NCBI RefSeq assembly: GCF_015714715.1
Contig: NZ_WAHS01000001.1
Coordinates: 248,001-312,000 of the forward strand
Length of the DNA stretch: 64,000 bases
Reading direction: 5' to 3'
From: Aestuariivirga litoralis
Lineage (GTDB): Bacteria > Pseudomonadota > Alphaproteobacteria > Rhizobiales > Aestuariivirgaceae
Shown here one piece after another: positions 17,822 through 30,184 of this stretch (position 1 is the first letter of the stretch; each line of letters opens with the position of its first letter). The position numbers were made by a program, and so were the translations under genes. The notes under the pieces are model-generated. The model was not told the origin of the DNA and made no database searches. It worked only from the letters and a program-made list of their open reading frames with translations.

Positions 17822-18715
17822 GTGAAGGTTTTGCTGTTGGGCGGTTCGGGGCAGGTGGGCTTTGAGCTGCAACGCGCCCTTGCGCCGGTGGCTGAAGTGA
17901 TTGCGCCAGGATTTGATGGTCTGGCACGCGCTGACCTCAGCGACTTTGCGTTTCTCGAAAACCTGGTTTCCGGCGCCAAGCCGGACCTGGTGATCAATGC
18001 TGCGGCCCATACGGCAGTGGACAAGGCCGAGACTGAGCGCGAGCTGGCCAACATCATCAACGCGCAAGCGCCGGGCGTTTTGGCGCGCGCCGCCAAAAAG
18101 GCGGGTGCGCCTTTCATCCACTATTCGACCGATTATGTTTTTGATGGCAGTGGCGATGCGCCCCGCGGCGAAGACGATGTGGCAAAGCCTCTCAATCACT
18201 ATGGTGCGAGCAAGCTGGCCGGCGAGGACGAAGTGCGCTCGGAAAATCCGCAGCACCTGATCCTGCGCACGTCATGGGTCTATGCACCACATGGCAAGAA
18301 TTTTCCCAAGACCATGCTGCGGCTGGCACGCGAGAAAGATCTGCTGCAGGTGGTGGATGACCAGTTCGGTGCGCCCACATCTGCCGAGCTGGTCGCTGAT
18401 GCCACAGTGCATGCGGCGCTTCGGCTGCGGCGCGTATCGGAAGTGGCGGGCACCTATCATCTGGTTGCATCAGGTTTCACAAGCTGGCATCGCTACGCCA
18501 TGCATCTGCTTTCGGCTTCACATCAACAGGGCCTCATTCCGCGTTTGCCCAAGGTGGAGCCTGTGCCGGCGAAGCAATTTGCTACGGCGGCTGTGCGTCC
18601 GCAAAATTCGCGCCTTTCGAACGCCAAATTTCAGCGCGCTTTCGGATTGCGGCTGCCGGACTGGGAACAGGGCGTTGACCGTTTGGTGCGCGAACTGGCG
18701 AAGGCTAGCGTCTAA
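17822..18715 (+). CDS. rfbD: dTDP-4-dehydrorhamnose reductase
   Basis: The product is 297 residues with a GTG start at 17822. That start places the Rossmann motif LLLGGSGQVGFEL at the N-terminus as in the family; the upstream frame has no sensible N-terminus. INAAAHTAVDKAE, the YxxxK site (HYGASKLAGE) and TSWVYAPHGKNF are RmlD hallmarks. It reduces dTDP-4-keto-L-rhamnose to dTDP-L-rhamnose, the final step. It is the first gene of the rhamnose run. Confidence 0.93.
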   Translation: MKVLLLGGSGQVGFELQRALAPVAEVIAPGFDGLARADLSDFAFLENLVSGAKPDLVINAAAHTAVDKAETERELANIINAQAPGVLARAAKKAGAPFIHYSTDYVFDGSGDAPRGEDDVAKPLNHYGASKLAGEDEVRSENPQHLILRTSWVYAPHGKNFPKTMLRLAREKDLLQVVDDQFGAPTSAELVADATVHAALRLRRVSEVAGTYHLVASGFTSWHRYAMHLLSASHQQGLIPRLPKVEPVPAKQFATAAVRPQNSRLSNAKFQRAFGLRLPDWEQGVDRLVRELAKASV

Positions 18716-19927
18716 ATGATCAAGTCATGGTTATTCTATCTGCTCAATGCTTGGGGTGCGTTTGGCCCGGCAAAGCAAGGCTTGATGGAAAAGCGCAAGG
18801 CTTTGCTGAAGCAGTTTCTGGCCAGCGATGAGCGCATCGTATTTCCAAAGCCGGTGCGGCCGCGCGCCACGCTGGTCATTCCGGTTTATAACCACGCCTA
18901 TCACACGCTAGCCTGCCTGCTTTCGATCTTGCCGCAAGCAGGTCCCTGGCTGGAAGTCTTGGTGCAGGATGATTGCAGCACCGATGAAACGCAACAGCTG
19001 CTCAGCCGCTTCAGCAATATCAAGGTCGGGCGCGGTGCCACGAACCAGGGCTTCCTGCGCAATGTGAATGCGGCCATTGGCCAGGCGTCCGGTCGGCACA
19101 TAGTGCTGATGAACAATGATGCGCGAATAATCGAAGGCCAGCTGTGCGCCGCGCTGGACCGGTTCGAGGCGGAAGAGAATTGCGGGCTGATGGGTGTGCG
19201 CGTGGCGCTGGCCAATGGGGGCCTGCAGGAAGCGGGCTGCGCCGTGTTCAGTGACGGCACGTCCAACGGCTATCTGCGGCACCGGCCAATTGATGATTTG
19301 CGCGCGCTGTTCACCCGCGATGTGGATTATTGCTCTGGCGTGTTCATCATTTTCGAGAAGAAGGTTTTCGAGAAGCTGGGCGGCTTCGATGAGGTTTATG
19401 CACCGGCTTATTATGAGGAAACCGATTTCTGCATGCGGCTGCATCGCGAGGGCCTCAATTGCATCTATTATCCCGGCCTGCTGATCGAGCATTTTGAATT
19501 CGGCAGCCGGCCCTCGCGCGGCGCGCGGGACCTGATCAAGCGCAACCGGCATGTGTTCCTGGAACGCTGGGGCAAAACGCTGGAGCAAGACGGCTATGGA
19601 ACGCCGGCGCTTAATGTGAGTGACGCACTTGCGCGGCGGCGGCAAAAGCAGCCCAGGCGCTTGCTGGTGACTGATCGTGCCACACTTACGCGCGAGGAGA
19701 TTGCCCGGCAGGCCAAGGGTGCTGGTGTGTTGACGGTCTATGTTCTGGGTGGCCAGCGACAGGAGCTGTTGGCGATGATCCAGGCCACGGATTTTGCCCA
19801 CGAATTCGTGATTGGTAGCAGTGCCGGTCAGCTGCGGCGCTTCGTGGCCGGGCGCAAAGACCTGTTTGACGAAATCAGGGCCAGCGGCGATAAGGCGGGC
19901 CGGTTGACCGCCCGGCTCAAAGCCTAG
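18716..19927 (+). CDS. Family 2 glycosyltransferase
   Basis: The 403-residue product has a GT-A domain: [32 protein letters not shown] and the metal-binding region VLMNNDARI (NDA in place of DxD). [21 protein letters not shown] and [15 protein letters not shown] are the acceptor-side motifs of rhamnosyl-type GT2 enzymes. The C-terminal 100 residues are extra and of unknown role. It starts directly after the rfbD stop (TAAATG). Sitting inside the rhamnose gene run, it may be a rhamnosyltransferase; this is inference. Confidence 0.9.
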   Translation: MIKSWLFYLLNAWGAFGPAKQGLMEKRKALLKQFLASDERIVFPKPVRPRATLVIPVYNHAYHTLACLLSILPQAGPWLEVLVQDDCSTDETQQLLSRFSNIKVGRGATNQGFLRNVNAAIGQASGRHIVLMNNDARIIEGQLCAALDRFEAEENCGLMGVRVALANGGLQEAGCAVFSDGTSNGYLRHRPIDDLRALFTRDVDYCSGVFIIFEKKVFEKLGGFDEVYAPAYYEETDFCMRLHREGLNCIYYPGLLIEHFEFGSRPSRGARDLIKRNRHVFLERWGKTLEQDGYGTPALNVSDALARRRQKQPRRLLVTDRATLTREEIARQAKGAGVLTVYVLGGQRQELLAMIQATDFAHEFVIGSSAGQLRRFVAGRKDLFDEIRASGDKAGRLTARLKA

Positions 19928-19964
19928 AGATTCGGCTGAAGCTTCGGGTCAGATTGGGGATGTG

Positions 19965-20864
19965 ATGAAAGGTATCGTTCTTGCGGGAGGCTCGGGGACC
20001 AGGCTGCGGCCTGCGACCCTGCCGATCTCCAAACAGCTTTTGCCTGTCTATGACAAGCCGATGATCTATTACCCGTTGAGCGTTTTTCTGCAGGCGGGGA
20101 TCAAGGACATCCTGATCATCACGCGGCCGGAAGAAATTGAAATTTTCCGCAAGCTGCTGGGCGATGGCAGCGCCTTTGGGATCAACCTGCAATATGCGCC
20201 GCAGGCCAAGCCCAATGGGTTGGCCGAAGCCTTCATCATCGGTGAGGAATTCGTTGGCGACAGTTCGGCGGCACTGATCCTGGGCGACAATATTTTCTAC
20301 GGCGAGGGCTTGGCCGACATGTGCATGCGTGCCTTCGCCAAGGCCGAAGCCCATGGCGAGGCCACGATTTTTGCCTATGGCGTATCTGATCCCGAGCGCT
20401 ATGGCGTGGTGAGCTTTGATGCTACCGGTAAGGCGCAGACCATTGAGGAAAAGCCGGCCCAGCCCAAGTCCAACTGGGCCGTCACAGGGTTTTATATCTA
20501 CGACAAGCGCGTGTGCCAGCATGCCAAGGCGATCAAGCCGTCGGCGCGGGGCGAGCTTGAGATCACCGATCTCAACCGCATCTATCTGGAAGCAGGCAAG
20601 CTTAATGTTGAAAAGCTGGGGCGTGGTTTTGCCTGGCTGGATACCGGCACGTTTGACAGTTTGCATGAAGCGTCATCGTTCGTGCGCACCATCGAATTGC
20701 GCCAGGGCATCAAGATTGCCTGCCTCGAAGAAATTGCGTTGGGCCGCGGCCTGATCACGCCGGACCAGGCAGAAGCCCAGGCCAAGGCGATGGGCAGCAA
20801 TGAATATGCCACCTACATCATGAAACGCGCAGCAGAGACCCGGCATGGACGCCAGGGCGTTTAA
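19965..20864 (+). CDS. rfbA: Glucose-1-phosphate thymidylyltransferase
   Basis: The product is 299 residues from the ATG at 19965; a GTG one codon earlier is also possible. [18 protein letters not shown] is the nucleotide loop, and [30 protein letters not shown] and [16 protein letters not shown] are RmlA signatures. It joins dTTP and glucose 1-phosphate to make dTDP-glucose, the first step of dTDP-rhamnose synthesis. It overlaps rfbC by 20 bp. Confidence 0.97.
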   Translation: MKGIVLAGGSGTRLRPATLPISKQLLPVYDKPMIYYPLSVFLQAGIKDILIITRPEEIEIFRKLLGDGSAFGINLQYAPQAKPNGLAEAFIIGEEFVGDSSAALILGDNIFYGEGLADMCMRAFAKAEAHGEATIFAYGVSDPERYGVVSFDATGKAQTIEEKPAQPKSNWAVTGFYIYDKRVCQHAKAIKPSARGELEITDLNRIYLEAGKLNVEKLGRGFAWLDTGTFDSLHEASSFVRTIELRQGIKIACLEEIALGRGLITPDQAEAQAKAMGSNEYATYIMKRAAETRHGRQGV

Positions 20865-21414
20865 TATAGCAGGGCCGCTGGAGCTCACGCCGGTGCGCCA
20901 CGGTGATGCGCGTGGCTATTTTACCGAGACCTTCAATCTGGCCAAGGCGAATGCCGCCGGCGTTGCCGAGACGGAATGGGTGCAGGACAACCAATCCTTT
21001 TCAGCGCCCGCGTTCACCTTGCGCGGCCTGCATTTTCAGTTGCCGCCCTTTGCGCAAGCCAAGATCGTGCGCGTGCTGAAGGGCCGTATTTTTGATGTGG
21101 CGGTGGATCTGCGCCGCGCGTCGAAAACCTTCGGCCAATGGGTCGGGGTTGAGCTTTCCGCTGAAAAGTTCAACCAGCTTTATGTGCCGCGAGGTTTTGC
21201 GCATGGCTTCCTTACGCTGGAGCCTGATGTGCTGGTGGCCTACAAGGTGTCGCATTATTATTCCGGCGCGCATGATCGCAGCCTGTCTTGGGCCGACGCC
21301 AGCTTGGGCATTGCTTGGCCGCTGCCCGAAGGCGTCAGCCCGGTTCTGTCGGCGAAGGATGCGGCCGCCCCGAAGCTCGAAGCATTGCAAGACGAATTGA
21401 AGGAGGCATGGTGA
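20845..21414 (+). CDS. rfbC: dTDP-4-dehydrorhamnose 3,5-epimerase
   Basis: The 189-residue cupin has [20 protein letters not shown] and the catalytic His block [15 protein letters not shown], followed by [15 protein letters not shown] and [13 protein letters not shown], all typical of RmlC. It epimerises dTDP-4-keto-6-deoxyglucose. The start lies inside the 3' end of rfbA and the stop overlaps rfbB, so translation is tightly coupled. Confidence 0.96.
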   Translation: MDARAFNIAGPLELTPVRHGDARGYFTETFNLAKANAAGVAETEWVQDNQSFSAPAFTLRGLHFQLPPFAQAKIVRVLKGRIFDVAVDLRRASKTFGQWVGVELSAEKFNQLYVPRGFAHGFLTLEPDVLVAYKVSHYYSGAHDRSLSWADASLGIAWPLPEGVSPVLSAKDAAAPKLEALQDELKEAW

Positions 21415-22409
21415 AACGCATTCTGGTCACAGGCGGGGCAGGCTTTATCGGCTCGGCACTTTGTCTTCATCTGGTGAAAGACCTTGGGCACAGGGTGATC
21501 AATGTTGACAAGCTGACCTATGCGGCGCGGCGCGAGAACCTGGCCGAGCTGGAAGGTCACAAGCTTTATGCGTTCCACCAGCTCGACATTGCAGACATGC
21601 CGGCCCTCGTTGCCTTGATGGCGGCGGAGCAGGTGGACGGCATCATCCATCTTGCGGCCGAAAGCCATGTGGACCGTTCCATCGACGGGCCGTTCGCCTT
21701 CATCAATACCAATATCGTCGGCACCTATCATCTGCTGGAAGCGGCGCGGGCGCATTACGTTGCGCTGGCGCCTGAGAAGAAGGCGGGTTTTCGCTTCCAT
21801 CATGTTTCCACCGATGAAGTGTTTGGCGATCTGCCTTTCGACGATAGCAAATTCAGCGAAGACACGCCTTACAAGCCGTCGTCGCCTTACTCCGCCAGCA
21901 AAGCCTCTTCGGACCTGCTTGTGCGGGCTTGGCATCATACATTCGGCCTGCCGGTGGTCGTTTCCAATTGCAGCAACAATTATGGCCCGCGGCAGTTTCC
22001 GGAGAAACTCATTCCGCTGATGATCCTGACGGCGCTCGCTGAAAAGCCGCTGCCGGTTTACGGTGATGGCAAGAACGTGCGTGATTGGCTTTATGTGGGC
22101 GATCATGCACAGGCTTTGGCCGTGGTGTTTCTCAAGGGCGAGAATGGCCGCAGCTACAATGTGGGCGGAGAGGCCGAGCGCGCCAACATAGACGTGGTGA
22201 AAACCATCTGCAGCCTCTTGGACGCCAAGCGCCCACGTGCCAATGGTGAAAGCCATCATGCGTTGATCACCTATGTGACCGACCGTTTGGGCCATGACCG
22301 GCGCTACGCTATCGATTTTTCACGCATCAAGGATGAGCTGGGCTGGCAACCATCGGCCAGCTTTGAAGACGGCCTGGCCAAAACAGTCGATTGGTATCTG
22401 GCGCAGTGA
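21408..22409 (+). CDS. rfbB: dTDP-glucose 4,6-dehydratase
   Basis: The product is 333 residues with the ATG at 21408 directly after AGGAGG. The GTG at 21411 would have a slightly better spacing. [18 protein letters not shown] is the NAD loop, [12 protein letters not shown] and the [11 protein letters not shown] block (YxxxK) are the active site, and [17 protein letters not shown] is typical of RmlB. It converts dTDP-glucose to the 4-keto-6-deoxy form. With rfbD, rfbA and rfbC it completes the dTDP-L-rhamnose pathway. Confidence 0.97.
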   Translation: MVKRILVTGGAGFIGSALCLHLVKDLGHRVINVDKLTYAARRENLAELEGHKLYAFHQLDIADMPALVALMAAEQVDGIIHLAAESHVDRSIDGPFAFINTNIVGTYHLLEAARAHYVALAPEKKAGFRFHHVSTDEVFGDLPFDDSKFSEDTPYKPSSPYSASKASSDLLVRAWHHTFGLPVVVSNCSNNYGPRQFPEKLIPLMILTALAEKPLPVYGDGKNVRDWLYVGDHAQALAVVFLKGENGRSYNVGGEAERANIDVVKTICSLLDAKRPRANGESHHALITYVTDRLGHDRRYAIDFSRIKDELGWQPSASFEDGLAKTVDWYLAQ

Positions 22410-22578
22410 TCTATGTTGACGGTTCCCAGCTTTACCGCTTCATGCAGGCTGGGAAACCCGTTACCGGAATATAGCGGCTGACCCTCAAGTGAAGAATCAG
22501 ATTGACGCGCTGATCACCTATGCGAGGCCGCGCGCCCGGTGGCAGTTTTCGCAAGAGCGGGCGCACTCATTCAGGTGA
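22406..22578 (+). pseudogene. Remnant of a glycosyltransferase gene, internally deleted
   Basis: From the GTG at 22406, which overlaps the rfbB stop, the frame reads [20 protein letters not shown] and then meets a stop after 22 codons. In another frame, 36 further codons read without a stop (DPQVKNQIDALITYARPRAR to AHSFR) and end with TGA at 22576. The coupled start and the gene-like first residues look like the N-terminus of a glycosyltransferase whose middle was deleted out of frame. The second segment could be its C-terminus. The protein family is a guess. Confidence 0.5.
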
Positions 22579-23296
22579 CCGGGTTGGCCTTGCTCCAGCT
22601 TGCAAAAAGCGAGGTGAAGGCCGCGTCGGCAAAACGGGTCCAGCGCATCTCGTCATCCTTCTTCATCATGGCGGCATGAAATTTGGGATCTTGGCCGGCT
22701 TGATCGTAACGTTGCATCTTTTCCAGCTTGTCCGCCTGCGAGATGAACGGGCGTTGCAAATGATAGAGCCGTGCATTTAGTGGCCCATGCCAGGCCGGCA
22801 CCAGCGGAAATTTCCATTTGGAAACATGGAAACCCGGCGTATGAATCCGCTTCACAAATTTCACTTGCTTGCGATTGAACAGGCGGAACTGAGTGTCAAT
22901 GAACCAGAATGGTTGTTTGATGCGCTCGAAATGATCTTCCCGCCAGACCAGGTCATCGCGGTCAAAGCCGCAGATATTGCTGCTGGGATGGCTCACGAAT
23001 TTCGCACAGTGTTGCAGCATTGCGAGATTGGGCACCTCATCGCAATCCACGCGCAAGATCCAGTCGGTGGGGGAAAGGTCTGTCAGGCGTTCGAAATTTG
23101 CTTCAATATAGTTTCCGGGATTTTCGTAGATCGCCACTTCGCACCCCAGCAGCCGCTCCACCTCGGCGCGCCTGCCTTGCTTCTTGGAGTCGAGTACATA
23201 AAACGGCTTCACACCCAATTGACCGAAGTAGAATGCCGAAAATTGCAGGGCGCGTGTTTCGCCGAACACCGGAACGATAATGGTAAAATCAGACAT
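22571..23296 (-). CDS. Family 2-like glycosyltransferase
   Basis: The product is 241 residues from the ATG at 23296; 35 upstream codons in the open frame have no support. FTIIVPVFGETRALQFSAF opens a GT-A fold. WILRVDCDEVPN carries a DCD motif in the place of the metal-binding DxD, and RRAEVERLLGCEVAIYENPG lies before it. The later WKFPLVPAWHGPLN block is not diagnostic. Pieces of a close relative of this gene occur as a decayed copy at 24545-24692. It is convergent with the remnant at 22406-22578 (8-bp overlap). Confidence 0.72.
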   Translation of the reverse strand: MSDFTIIVPVFGETRALQFSAFYFGQLGVKPFYVLDSKKQGRRAEVERLLGCEVAIYENPGNYIEANFERLTDLSPTDWILRVDCDEVPNLAMLQHCAKFVSHPSSNICGFDRDDLVWREDHFERIKQPFWFIDTQFRLFNRKQVKFVKRIHTPGFHVSKWKFPLVPAWHGPLNARLYHLQRPFISQADKLEKMQRYDQAGQDPKFHAAMMKKDDEMRWTRFADAAFTSLFASWSKANPVT

Positions 23297-23343
23297 ATCA
23301 TTATTATGCACGATTGCGGATTTGACGACGATCAAAATCCGGC
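23296..23343. repeat. Direct repeat, copy A, at the start of a GT2-like gene
   Basis: Thirty-five bases from 23296 recur exactly at 24644-24678, and after a one-base insertion 13 more match (to 23343 and 24692). Copy A covers the start region of the intact gene at 22571-23296. Copy B is attached to a decayed version of the same gene. The pair brackets the broken gene at 23429-24360 in direct orientation, 1.35 kb apart. Confidence 0.85.
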
Positions 23344-23428
23344 ACGCTTTGGAAGTCTTGCCGAAAGGCGAAGATGCGCCGACCGTGAGGCCCAATATCA
23401 TCTACCGTATGTTGGGACGTTGAGGTCC

Positions 23429-24360
23429 TTAGTTCATATTTTCTCGCCTGCGACTTGCAGTCTCGAATTCGGCTTCCAAGGTTTCCATTTCAATCCCGAT
23501 CAATGATTGAATGCAAACCAGGGATTGTTGTGGTGCCAGCGAATTCACGAATGCACCAATGTTCTGCGTTTTCGCTTTTTCCTTGGACCAAAGCGTTTTG
23601 CAGTAGATCGTAAAATCCTCATATAAATTCGGATTGGTCTTTTGGATGTACAAGACAAATAGATCATAGAGGTTGTATTCGGAAAACATGAGCTTGGAGC
23701 CGATGGCTTCCTGCCACGGTTTGCCATGAAGTTTGGTCGGCTATTCCTGCATTGCTACTGCAGTGTCACGATGCCAAGCCATCATCGGGTCTTGAAGTGA
23801 GCGTTTTTTGACTTGATCTGGCGACAGCCCCAACAACTCGGTGCTCGATGAAATGAGCTTCCTTATGCTGTCGTCTACCATCGTGCCTTCGCCGGAAATC
23901 TGACCGTCTGAAGTGTCGGTTAAGTCTTGCCAGCCAAATCGCACTCTATTGCGGCGACACAATTCTCTAACATCGAAGGGCTTCACGAAGAAGGTATCGG
24001 AGTCATAAAATACCATGGCGGGCTGCGGCACTATCGAGGCCATCGAGGTTTTACCAGCTGTTGCATCTGCCAGCCGAATATCGGCCCATGGCGCCAGGAC
24101 CACCACACGCGGCCTAAACGCATGAATGGGACTTTGCCAACGAATACTGTACTCTTCGGGAGGATTTCCCGCTTGTCGATAATTGTACGCTTTTCGCTGG
24201 AGAGATGCCTGAACAGCGGCATGTCGACTGGATCGACAATGATGTAGTGGTGCCAAGGCCCAGACAAAAAGGCGTCCATACTCCGGCAAAGTAGTTTGCA
24301 CCGTCTGGCGTCTAGGCTGTAGCTCGGGGTGATTACGGCCCATTGCAGTTCTTCGGACAT
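23429..24360 (-). pseudogene. Broken glycosyltransferase-like gene (DUF6492 type)
   Basis: Read from the ATG at 24360, one gene is split over two frames. The first part (WAVITPSYSLDARRCKLLCR, GPWHHYIIVDPVD, GPIFGWQMQQLVK) stops at 24031. The continuation in the next frame starts near 24040 (SIVPQPAMVFYDSDTFFVKP). That frame meets TAG at 23741-23743, yet codons after it continue in the same frame (PWQEAIGSKLMFSEYNLYDL) to the final stop at 23429. A frameshift plus a nonsense codon therefore inactivate it. The motifs recall DUF6492 proteins, which have a DSD motif and a glycosyltransferase-like fold. The frameshift falls in a local near-duplication, CCTCGATGG/CCTCGATAG. Confidence 0.8.
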
Positions 24361-24455
24361 CCCGATCAATTGCCAAAAAGTTCGGGGCTTTGCAATCTGA
24401 TCACTAAGGCTTTGATCTAAATGTTGCCTGGGGCAAGATCCCCATTACGGAGACA

Positions 24456-24518
24456 ATCTTGCGTTTCGGATGGATTTCTCTCATGCGCCGCTTGCTGGGC
24501 GTCCACCCCTGGAGGGAG
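24456..24518. repeat. Imperfect direct repeat, left copy
   Basis: This segment aligns over its whole length with 30091-30157 in the same orientation. The last 19 bases (24500-24518, CGTCCACCCCTGGAGGGAG) are identical, and ATCTTGCGTTT at the other end is also shared. On the minus strand it lies about 95 bp upstream of the start of the broken gene at 24360, while the right copy lies 45 bp upstream of the FAD oxidase start. It could be a recombination scar or a shared leader or promoter sequence. Confidence 0.65.
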
Positions 24519-24643
24519 AGGCTGCCAATGTTCCTGAAAGCCTGGATTGAGCGCAGCCCAACCGCCGCTCCACCTCGGCGCGCCTGCTTTGCTTATTCGA
24601 GTCGAGTGCATAGAGCGGCTTCACGATAATGGTAAATCGGACG

Positions 24644-24692
24644 TATCATTATTATGCACGATTGCGGATTTGACGACGGATCAAAATCCGGC
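24644..24692. repeat. Direct repeat, copy B
   Basis: This is the second copy of the 35 + 13 bp repeat whose copy A is at 23296-23343. Here it carries the mutated start region of the decayed GT2-like copy and ends 15 bp before the stop of the intact GT2 gene at 24708. Confidence 0.85.
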
Positions 24693-24707
24693 GCGCTCAC
24701 GGTGCGT

Positions 24708-25676
24708 TCAGGCCGTTTTCAGGGCCAGTTTCAGAATGGCTTTCAGGCTAAGGAACCTGGAATGATTGCCCACTTTGAGGAGAACCTTGGCCAGGTGGCC
24801 TTTGCCATAAACAGGCGAGAGGCGGTCAAAGTTCTCGCTGAGGGCGTCCACGATATTGCGCGAAACGCGCTTCTTGTCGGCCTGGCTCCAGGGTCCTGAA
24901 ATCCACTGGCGGCCACCGCCGAACAGGTTGCGCGAGAACAGGTTGTCGCCATGCATGCGGTAGGCCGAAAGTGGCGTGGAAATCGCAATCCATCCCGTAA
25001 GCGAGGACGCCAGAATGGCAAGCACGGCGTCAATACTCATCATGCCCGCTGCGTTTTGGCGCGGAAAGATCATGCTCAACAGGTCACGGCGATAGACGAG
25101 AGAAGAGCAGGGAGCGAATTCCCACCGGGCGGGGTAACCTTGCTCATGGAAAGTCAGATCGGGTGCTGCTTCATTCGCGCGCATGGCGGGTGGCAGGCTG
25201 GCGCCATTTTCCACCAGCGCATCGCGCTTCATGCCGCGTGAACGCGCAAAGCTGTTCCAGGTTTCCGCCAGAATCTCATTGGCGCCATTGACCAGCTTTG
25301 TATCGCTGCAGGTGAGACCAACGTTGACATGGGTGTTGAGATGGGCGGCCACATGCTGGGCCATGAATTCCGGCATCCACCAGTCATCGGCATCAAGGAA
25401 AGCCAGAAAGGTTCCGGTGGCGTGCTGCAGGCCTTGCCAGGAGGCCATGGTCTGTCCGGCATTGTGCGGGAGTTTGATTAGAGTGAAGCGCGGGTCCTTG
25501 AGCTGCTTCAGCTTGCGCTCGATTACCGCAGCCGAATTGTCGGTGGAGCAATCATCAACGATCACGCATTCGAAATTCTTGTAGGTCTGTCCGGCTACGC
25601 TGTCGATCGCCTGAGCAATGAAGGATTCATAGTTGTGGCAGGTAATCACAGCGGAAAATTTTGGCAGTTTTCCCAT
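24708..25676 (-). CDS. Family 2 glycosyltransferase
   Basis: The product is 322 residues from the ATG at 25676; upstream in-frame codons to 25790 are possible but do not look like a GT2 start. FSAVITCHNYESFIAQAIDS, VIVDDCSTDNSAAVIE and the DxD region LAFLDADDWW are classical GT-A family 2 motifs. Its length and C-terminal SAYRMHGDNLFSRN block fit enzymes of capsule or LPS loci. The ribosome site is weak. A 185-bp AT-richer spacer separates it from the GT8 gene and may hold its promoter. Confidence 0.88.
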   Translation of the reverse strand: MGKLPKFSAVITCHNYESFIAQAIDSVAGQTYKNFECVIVDDCSTDNSAAVIERKLKQLKDPRFTLIKLPHNAGQTMASWQGLQHATGTFLAFLDADDWWMPEFMAQHVAAHLNTHVNVGLTCSDTKLVNGANEILAETWNSFARSRGMKRDALVENGASLPPAMRANEAAPDLTFHEQGYPARWEFAPCSSLVYRRDLLSMIFPRQNAAGMMSIDAVLAILASSLTGWIAISTPLSAYRMHGDNLFSRNLFGGGRQWISGPWSQADKKRVSRNIVDALSENFDRLSPVYGKGHLAKVLLKVGNHSRFLSLKAILKLALKTA

Positions 25677-25861
25677 GGGCGCATGGCTGCGCGCATCCAG
25701 CAAGGAAGCATCGTGTTGGTGTGCTGACGAAATGATTCTGAGCACGCATAACCTTTGACGAGCAAAACTTGATACGGTTTTACGGGTCAAAAAATGTGAT
25801 TGGAATGTACTTTAAGTTGAAATACCTAACTTTAGCAATCCATGGTGAACGAAAATGGTTA

Positions 25862-26800
25862 TTAGGGTTGCAGGCCGGATTTTACGTGAAGGCGATAGCG
25901 CGCGCGGGTCATCACATCCAATTTGCGAAGTAAAACGCCCGCAATTTCCTTCACATCCAAAGTGGTGAAATCCTTGATCTCGAATTCAGGCCAAGGGCTA
26001 TCTTTGAGCAGCGCGCGGTAGAGCTGTTTGTGACGCGCGGCTCCCGGCATCCACCAATGGGCCCAGGGCCTGTAATGGGCGGAGAAATGCCGCAGGATCG
26101 GCTTCTCCGGGAAATAGTCCACCATCACCGATGCAGCGTTCATCGCCACCGGCAGCGGTTGCCAGTTTCCCTGAAAACCAAGATTGAGCGCATCCTGGTC
26201 AGGATACGAAAAGTGAATTCCGGCTTGCAACTTGGCGTACCACAGCGCCGTACTTTGCTGCAGCAAATCATTCTTCAGCAATTGCTGCCAATCAAACAGC
26301 ATCATGCCGCTGTTGAAATAACGTGCGCCGCGTGGCAGGCCGATTTTGCGCGGGTGATCGTGCCAGTGCTGCAGTGACCAAGGCATTGAGTGGTAGTCCT
26401 CGACGGCGCCGAGCATTTTGCCGTTGAGCTTGGCCTCCAGCAACGGAGTGATGCTCGTCAGGGCAAGGATGTCACTGTCGAGATAGAGCACGCGCCGATA
26501 ATGCGGGGGTAGGAATGAGGTGAGAGCCATGCGCGCCATGGCCCCCACACCCCAGGAATTGGCGCTCACCAGGCTTTGGAGCAAGTCTGGAAAAACAGCA
26601 TCAATGACATGAACATTTGCGCCATGCTGGGCGAGGAAGGCAGTGATCTTGGCTTTGTCTTCTGCGTCGGCATTTATCGTGACGACAAAGAGATCAGACT
26701 GCGCGTCGGCTCCTTGCTGGAAGCAGGAAAGCAACGTGCAAGCCGCCAGCGGCAGCCAGTTTTGCGTACAACAGACCACGATGGCGTAAGGATTGGGCAT
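25862..26800 (-). CDS. Family 8 glycosyltransferase
   Basis: The 312-residue product matches GT8 (LPS galactosyl/glucosyltransferase type). The metal-binding DSD at residues 108-110 (RRVLYLDSDI) is present, as are ARYFNSGMMLFDWQ and YPDQDALN. The C-terminal HFSAHYRPWAHWW holds the late His motif. It transfers a hexose from a nucleotide sugar with retention of configuration. The donor is not known. A piece of a relative survives in the remnant at 24519-24555. Confidence 0.9.
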   Translation of the reverse strand: MPNPYAIVVCCTQNWLPLAACTLLSCFQQGADAQSDLFVVTINADAEDKAKITAFLAQHGANVHVIDAVFPDLLQSLVSANSWGVGAMARMALTSFLPPHYRRVLYLDSDILALTSITPLLEAKLNGKMLGAVEDYHSMPWSLQHWHDHPRKIGLPRGARYFNSGMMLFDWQQLLKNDLLQQSTALWYAKLQAGIHFSYPDQDALNLGFQGNWQPLPVAMNAASVMVDYFPEKPILRHFSAHYRPWAHWWMPGAARHKQLYRALLKDSPWPEFEIKDFTTLDVKEIAGVLLRKLDVMTRARYRLHVKSGLQP

Positions 26801-26851
26801 GGCTCATCTAGTCAGCCCCGGCGCTCGGTGCAACATTTGGCGTAAGCAGGT

Positions 26852-30046
<3,195 letters not shown>

Positions 30047-30090
30047 ACTAAAGTCAGATCCCAGCCGTGCCCCCGCGTTCGAGATAGCCG

Positions 30091-30157
30091 ATCTTGCGTT
30101 TTGGGGCCAATTCTCCTATGAGGCGCGCTGCCTGGCGTCGTCCACCCCTGGAGGGAG
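30091..30157. repeat. Imperfect direct repeat, right copy
   Basis: This is the right partner of 24456-24518; its identical 19 bases are at 30139-30157. It lies in the 138-bp spacer between the divergent FAD oxidase and rplY genes, just before the rplY ribosome site. The two copies bracket the GT2, GT8, DUF707, glf and oxidase genes. Confidence 0.65.
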
Positions 30158-30184
30158 GCCGGGTTTTATCCATTGGAGAATAAA

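Larger units (their letters stand above)
24417..24692 (-). pseudogene. Chimeric remnant of GT2-like and GT8-like genes
   Basis: This stretch between two genes has no intact gene. On the minus strand, 24692 down to about 24555 matches the 5' part of the gene at 22571-23296: its start codon is ACG instead of ATG, one base of the next codons is lost, and an internal piece is deleted so that the equivalents of FTIIV and VKPFYVLDSKKQGRRAEVER are joined. From about 24555 to 24519 it switches to sequence matching the GT8 gene at 25862 (ALNPGFQEHWQPLPPG here, ALNLGFQGNWQPLPVA there). The rest down to 24456 is a repeat shared with 30091-30157. It is recombination debris, not a working gene. Confidence 0.7.

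Noticed and set aside
21258-22295. Minus-strand open frame opposite rfbB
   Set aside because: Shadow of dTDP-glucose dehydratase; no domain or start signal.
22406-24707. Insertion sequence or prophage as the cause of the decayed region
   Set aside because: No transposase, integrase or terminal inverted repeats were found; the pattern fits recombination between related gene pieces.
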